This document shows, piece after piece, positions 3,955 to 6,009 of a DNA stretch of 6,009 nucleotides. Made by a program: the position numbers and the translations under genes. The stretch is from CALGTL01 sp963579135 (GTDB lineage: Bacteria; Chloroflexota; Dehalococcoidia; Lucifugimonadales; Australimonadaceae): positions 1-6,009 of the forward strand of contig CAUZFB010000093.1 in NCBI GenBank assembly GCA_963579135.1, written 5' to 3'. How positions within the stretch are numbered: the first letter of the stretch is position 1; each line of letters begins with the position of its first letter. The notes beneath the pieces were generated by a model that was given only the letters and a program-made list of their open reading frames with translations, was not told where the DNA came from and did not search any database.

Positions 3955-4884
3955 TTAAAAGCGGTGGCGTCGCGGAGGGCGGCGGCGTGGCCGCTGCGGC
4001 TTGGCACTCGGTCCTGCAGCAGCAGGCGCTGACACAGGTGGCTGTAACGCAGGCACTTGCACCTCAACCTGCCGGGGCGCCGTGACGCCCAACTCTTCGA
4101 GCAATCCTTTGGTGCTCGCTATCTGAATGCGGGACCGGTCCAACAGGATCTCGACCTCCCGCACCTCCTTGTACAGCGCCTTCTCCGGCTTACTCTTAAT
4201 CTTCGTCTCGTCTCCCCGCGCGATGCGATCCAGCAATGGCTTTTCCGCAATGGTTCTCGCGACGTAGTCGGCCGCACCCGTAACATTAAGCAGCTGCATC
4301 GCACCGGCGTTCATGTGAAGCCGCGCCCGCTGCCCACGGTCGCTAATCTGCAGTGGCACTCGCTCAATCCGGCGAGCGACCGCTTCGGCACTCGCGTGCT
4401 GACCGGCAATCCCACGGTAGTCGCGACTGCCGTAAAGCTCCTCAACGTAAGCGTGCAGCGCGCCGGCCTCTTCCCGGATGCCAAAGAGAGTTTGCAGCGG
4501 TCGCAGGTCCTCGTCGGCCTCCAGCGCGGCCTGCGGGATCTTAACCCTCGGCCGCGCGGCGAACGTGAGAGCAAGCACCGCCATGAGAGGAAGGAACGCC
4601 ACGTAAGCGCTAACCGCCAGCGCAGCCACCCCGACTGGAGTCCAGCGAACAACCGAACGGCGCTTGTGCTTCGCCACAAACGGTACAGCGAATGCGGGAG
4701 GGAGGACGAATAGAACGAATATCGTTGGGATGCCACCGACCGTTCCCAGGTCAATACCGTTCAGCACCAAAGTCGCGCCTATGCTGCCCAACAGACCGAA
4801 AATCGTCGCAAACCAAAGCGGCATACGCCCTGCGACGAAATAGTCAGCCCAACCAGGTAAAGGTGGTCGCTCGGGTGAGCTCAT
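3955..4884 (-). CDS. Membrane protein of unknown function with a basic C-terminal tail
   Basis: A 309-residue protein I do not recognise. Three hydrophobic segments lie at about 22-43, 53-71 and 84-110, joined by a neutral first loop and a strongly basic second loop (KHKRRSVVR). Next comes a largely helical, charged region (about 115-268). It includes a stretch rich in Lys, Glu and Arg (RGDETKIKSKPEKALYKEVR at 223-242) that may be coiled coil. The last 40 residues are rich in Pro and Ala and end in a dense basic cluster (RPRRRPPRRHRF), suited to binding nucleic acid or acidic lipid. If the third segment crosses once, the large domain is outside; if it is a re-entrant hairpin, the domain is inside. 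The sequence does not settle this. The start at 4884-4882 is chosen because a TACGCT box lies seven bases upstream; a start at 4968 would run 59 bases into the short ORF upstream. It probably follows nadA in the same transcript or has its own leaderless promoter. Confidence 0.7.
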   Translation of the reverse strand: MSSPERPPLPGWADYFVAGRMPLWFATIFGLLGSIGATLVLNGIDLGTVGGIPTIFVLFVLPPAFAVPFVAKHKRRSVVRWTPVGVAALAVSAYVAFLPLMAVLALTFAARPRVKIPQAALEADEDLRPLQTLFGIREEAGALHAYVEELYGSRDYRGIAGQHASAEAVARRIERVPLQISDRGQRARLHMNAGAMQLLNVTGAADYVARTIAEKPLLDRIARGDETKIKSKPEKALYKEVREVEILLDRSRIQIASTKGLLEELGVTAPRQVEVQVPALQPPVSAPAAAGPSAKPQRPRRRPPRRHRF

Positions 4885-4891
4885 GGCCAAA

Positions 4892-4897
4892 AGCGTA
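4892..4897 (-). promoter_or_regulatory. -10 box TACGCT for the membrane protein gene
   Basis: On the minus strand TACGCT is followed by seven bases and then the ATG at 4884. No Shine-Dalgarno sequence precedes that ATG. TANNNT boxes are common by chance. The support is the spacing, which matches the boxes before the RHH and Ada-type genes. Confidence 0.35.
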
Positions 4898-4909
4898 GCA
4901 GGTTGAAGG

Positions 4910-5095
4910 TCAGCCTGGAGAGAGAGCTTCCCGCTCGACCCTCTCGGTGTCGGGCCTACCCGATTCACGATAGATCTCGCGCCCGTCAGCGGAAAGCCCT
5001 ACGAACGTCGGCAGCGCACGCATCGCGTAGCGCCGGTCAGCCTCCGTCGCAACCGCAAGAATCATCGCGGAGTTGTTGTTGTTGAACTCGCTCAT
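4910..5095 (-). CDS. Short ORF resembling the C-terminal half of a thioredoxin fold, possible remnant
   Basis: A frame of 61 codons from ATG 5095 (66 from ATG 5110) lies between nadA and the membrane protein gene. From residue 9 it follows the second half of thioredoxin: a strand (SAMILAVATE), a short helix (ADRRYAM), the cis-proline strand RALPTFVGL, then SADGREIYRESG, which matches the usual 'dG.ev.r..G', and a last polar helix. The first half with the CxxC redox centre is missing. Only 50-65 bases separate the start from the nadA stop, so it cannot lie just upstream. This is either a degraded thioredoxin-like gene or a small protein that has kept part of the fold; it has no redox cysteines. 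Neither start has a ribosome binding site. The thioredoxin relation is judged by eye. Confidence 0.4.
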   Translation of the reverse strand: MSEFNNNNSAMILAVATEADRRYAMRALPTFVGLSADGREIYRESGRPDTERVEREALSPG

Positions 5096-5160
5096 AGGAA
5101 CAATGGACATGACGCGAGCGGGGCCCGCGCGATGCGGCTGCCCAACGCTAGCCGAGTCGC

Positions 5161-6009
5161 CTAAGCAGTCATGAGCATGCGCTCAATCGGTAGCCGCGCC
5201 CGCTCGGCGATGTCCGCGGGCACTGAAACCTCGTACTGATCGTCAGCGAGCGAGTGATAGAGGTTCTCCAAGGTGATCATCTTCATGAAACGACAGATCA
5301 TCGCTTCCGTGACAGCATGGAAACTCTTGTCCGGGTTCTCCTTGCGCAACGCGTGCAGTATCCCCGTTTCGGTCGCGACCACGAATTCGCTTGCTGACGA
5401 TTCCTTCGCCCGGGTCATCATCCCCCCCGTTGAGAGGATGTGCGCGCCGTCCATCGAAGCGTCGTTCTGCGATGACAGGTACATCGCGGGCGTGGTGCAA
5501 CCGCACTCGGGGTGCACCATGAACTCCGCTTTAGGGTGCGCCTCACGTGCGCGAGTGATCTCGATCGGCTGCACAGCCGCGTGAACGTGGCATTCACCCA
5601 GCCAGATGGACATGTTCGTACGCCCCGTCAACTTCTTCACGTGGTTCCCGAGGAACATGTCGGGAAGGAACAGGACTTCTTGATCCGCAGGGATGGAATC
5701 AACAATCTGCACCGCGTTCGAAGACGTGCAGCAATAGTCGCTCTCCGCCTTCACCTCCGCAGTTGTGTTCACGTACGAAACAACGGCTGCACTGGGGTGC
5801 TCAGCCTTCCATGCGCGCAACTGGTCCGCCGTGATTGACGACGCCAGCGAGCAACCCGCTTCCAGATCGGGGATCAACACTCGCTTCTCTGGCGACAAAA
5901 TCGCAGCCGTCTCAGCCATGAAGTGGACGCCGCAAAAAACGATGACATCAGCATCGGTTTGCGCGGCCTGTCGAGACAGCCCCAAAGAATCGCCCACGAA
6001 ATCTGCAAA
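5161..6009 (-). CDS. nadA: Quinolinate synthase NadA, N-terminus beyond the window
   Basis: The 282 C-terminal residues of NadA, which condenses iminoaspartate with dihydroxyacetone phosphate to give quinolinate, the precursor of NAD; the enzyme is cytoplasmic. The frame is open through the right edge (FADFVGDSLGLS), so a GTG at 5997 is an internal valine and not the start. Family blocks are in order: CGVHFMAETAAILSPEK, PDLEAGCSLA, VSYVNTTAEVKAESD, CTSSNA, FLPDMFLGNHV, WLGECHVHA, VHPECGC and ILSTGG. The three cysteines that hold the [4Fe-4S] cluster correspond to C53, C140 and C239 of the visible part, spaced as in E. coli NadA (Cys113, 200, 297). The sequence tracks the actinobacterial version closely. 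About 60-70 N-terminal residues are missing. nadB and nadC often lie next to nadA. They would have to be upstream, outside the window, because the genes downstream here are unrelated. Confidence 0.95.
   Translation of the reverse strand, partial: FADFVGDSLGLSRQAAQTDADVIVFCGVHFMAETAAILSPEKRVLIPDLEAGCSLASSITADQLRAWKAEHPSAAVVSYVNTTAEVKAESDYCCTSSNAVQIVDSIPADQEVLFLPDMFLGNHVKKLTGRTNMSIWLGECHVHAAVQPIEITRAREAHPKAEFMVHPECGCTTPAMYLSSQNDASMDGAHILSTGGMMTRAKESSASEFVVATETGILHALRKENPDKSFHAVTEAMICRFMKMITLENLYHSLADDQYEVSVPADIAERARLPIERMLMTA

Noticed and set aside
4057..4713. Plus-strand frame of 218 codons
   Set aside because: It is antisense to the membrane protein gene, whose hydrophobic segments and start signal mark the real strand.
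5108..5135. GC-rich palindrome (GCGGGGCCCGC) after nadA as a terminator
   Set aside because: The arms leave a one-base loop, so it cannot form a normal hairpin, and no T-run follows.
1..6009. CRISPR array, insertion sequence or integrase
   Set aside because: No regularly spaced repeats, transposase or recombinase motifs, or terminal inverted repeats with target duplications were found on either strand.

Overview
The window looks like chromosomal DNA of moderately high GC from a bacterium that uses cofactor F420, most likely an actinobacterium and less likely a member of the Chloroflexota. The evidence is a Ddn-type F420H2-dependent reductase, an actinobacterial-style quinolinate synthase, and several genes whose only visible 5' signal is a TANNNT -10 box 6-7 nt before the ATG. 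That spacing is typical of the leaderless transcripts common in actinobacteria. The phylum is an inference and could not be tested here.

Layout from left to right: (1) the C-terminal tail of a plus-strand gene, ending at 97. (2) A very stable hairpin and a second, terminator-like hairpin, lying between this gene and a converging minus-strand gene. (3) The Ddn-type reductase on the minus strand, to 636. (4) About 560 bp with no convincing gene (640-1202). (5) A minus-strand cassette read in the order zinc-ribbon protein (2570-2304), ribbon-helix-helix DNA-binding protein (2265-1939) and von Willebrand A protein (1949-1203). The last two overlap by 11 nt, and a perfect 16-bp palindrome sits on the promoter of the ribbon-helix-helix gene. 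(6) A 272-bp divergent spacer rich in inverted repeats. (7) A plus-strand pair: a free-standing Ada-type zinc domain protein, then a nuclease of the staphylococcal nuclease family carried on three membrane helices. (8) A tRNA-Leu(UAG) gene on the minus strand. (9) A minus-strand series of nadA (cut by the right edge), a short ORF resembling the C-terminal half of thioredoxin, and a three-helix membrane protein with a basic tail.

nadA and the tRNA are housekeeping genes. The block from about 1200 to 3771, which abuts the 3' end of the tRNA, looks accessory. It holds two small gene sets: a regulator with a metal-binding VWA effector, apparently autoregulated, and an Ada-type zinc protein with an extracytoplasmic nuclease. 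Both pairings are inferred from adjacency, overlap and domain content. The most distinctive items are the RHH-VWA cassette with its operator and the Ada-SNase pair. Nothing seen directly proves a new system.
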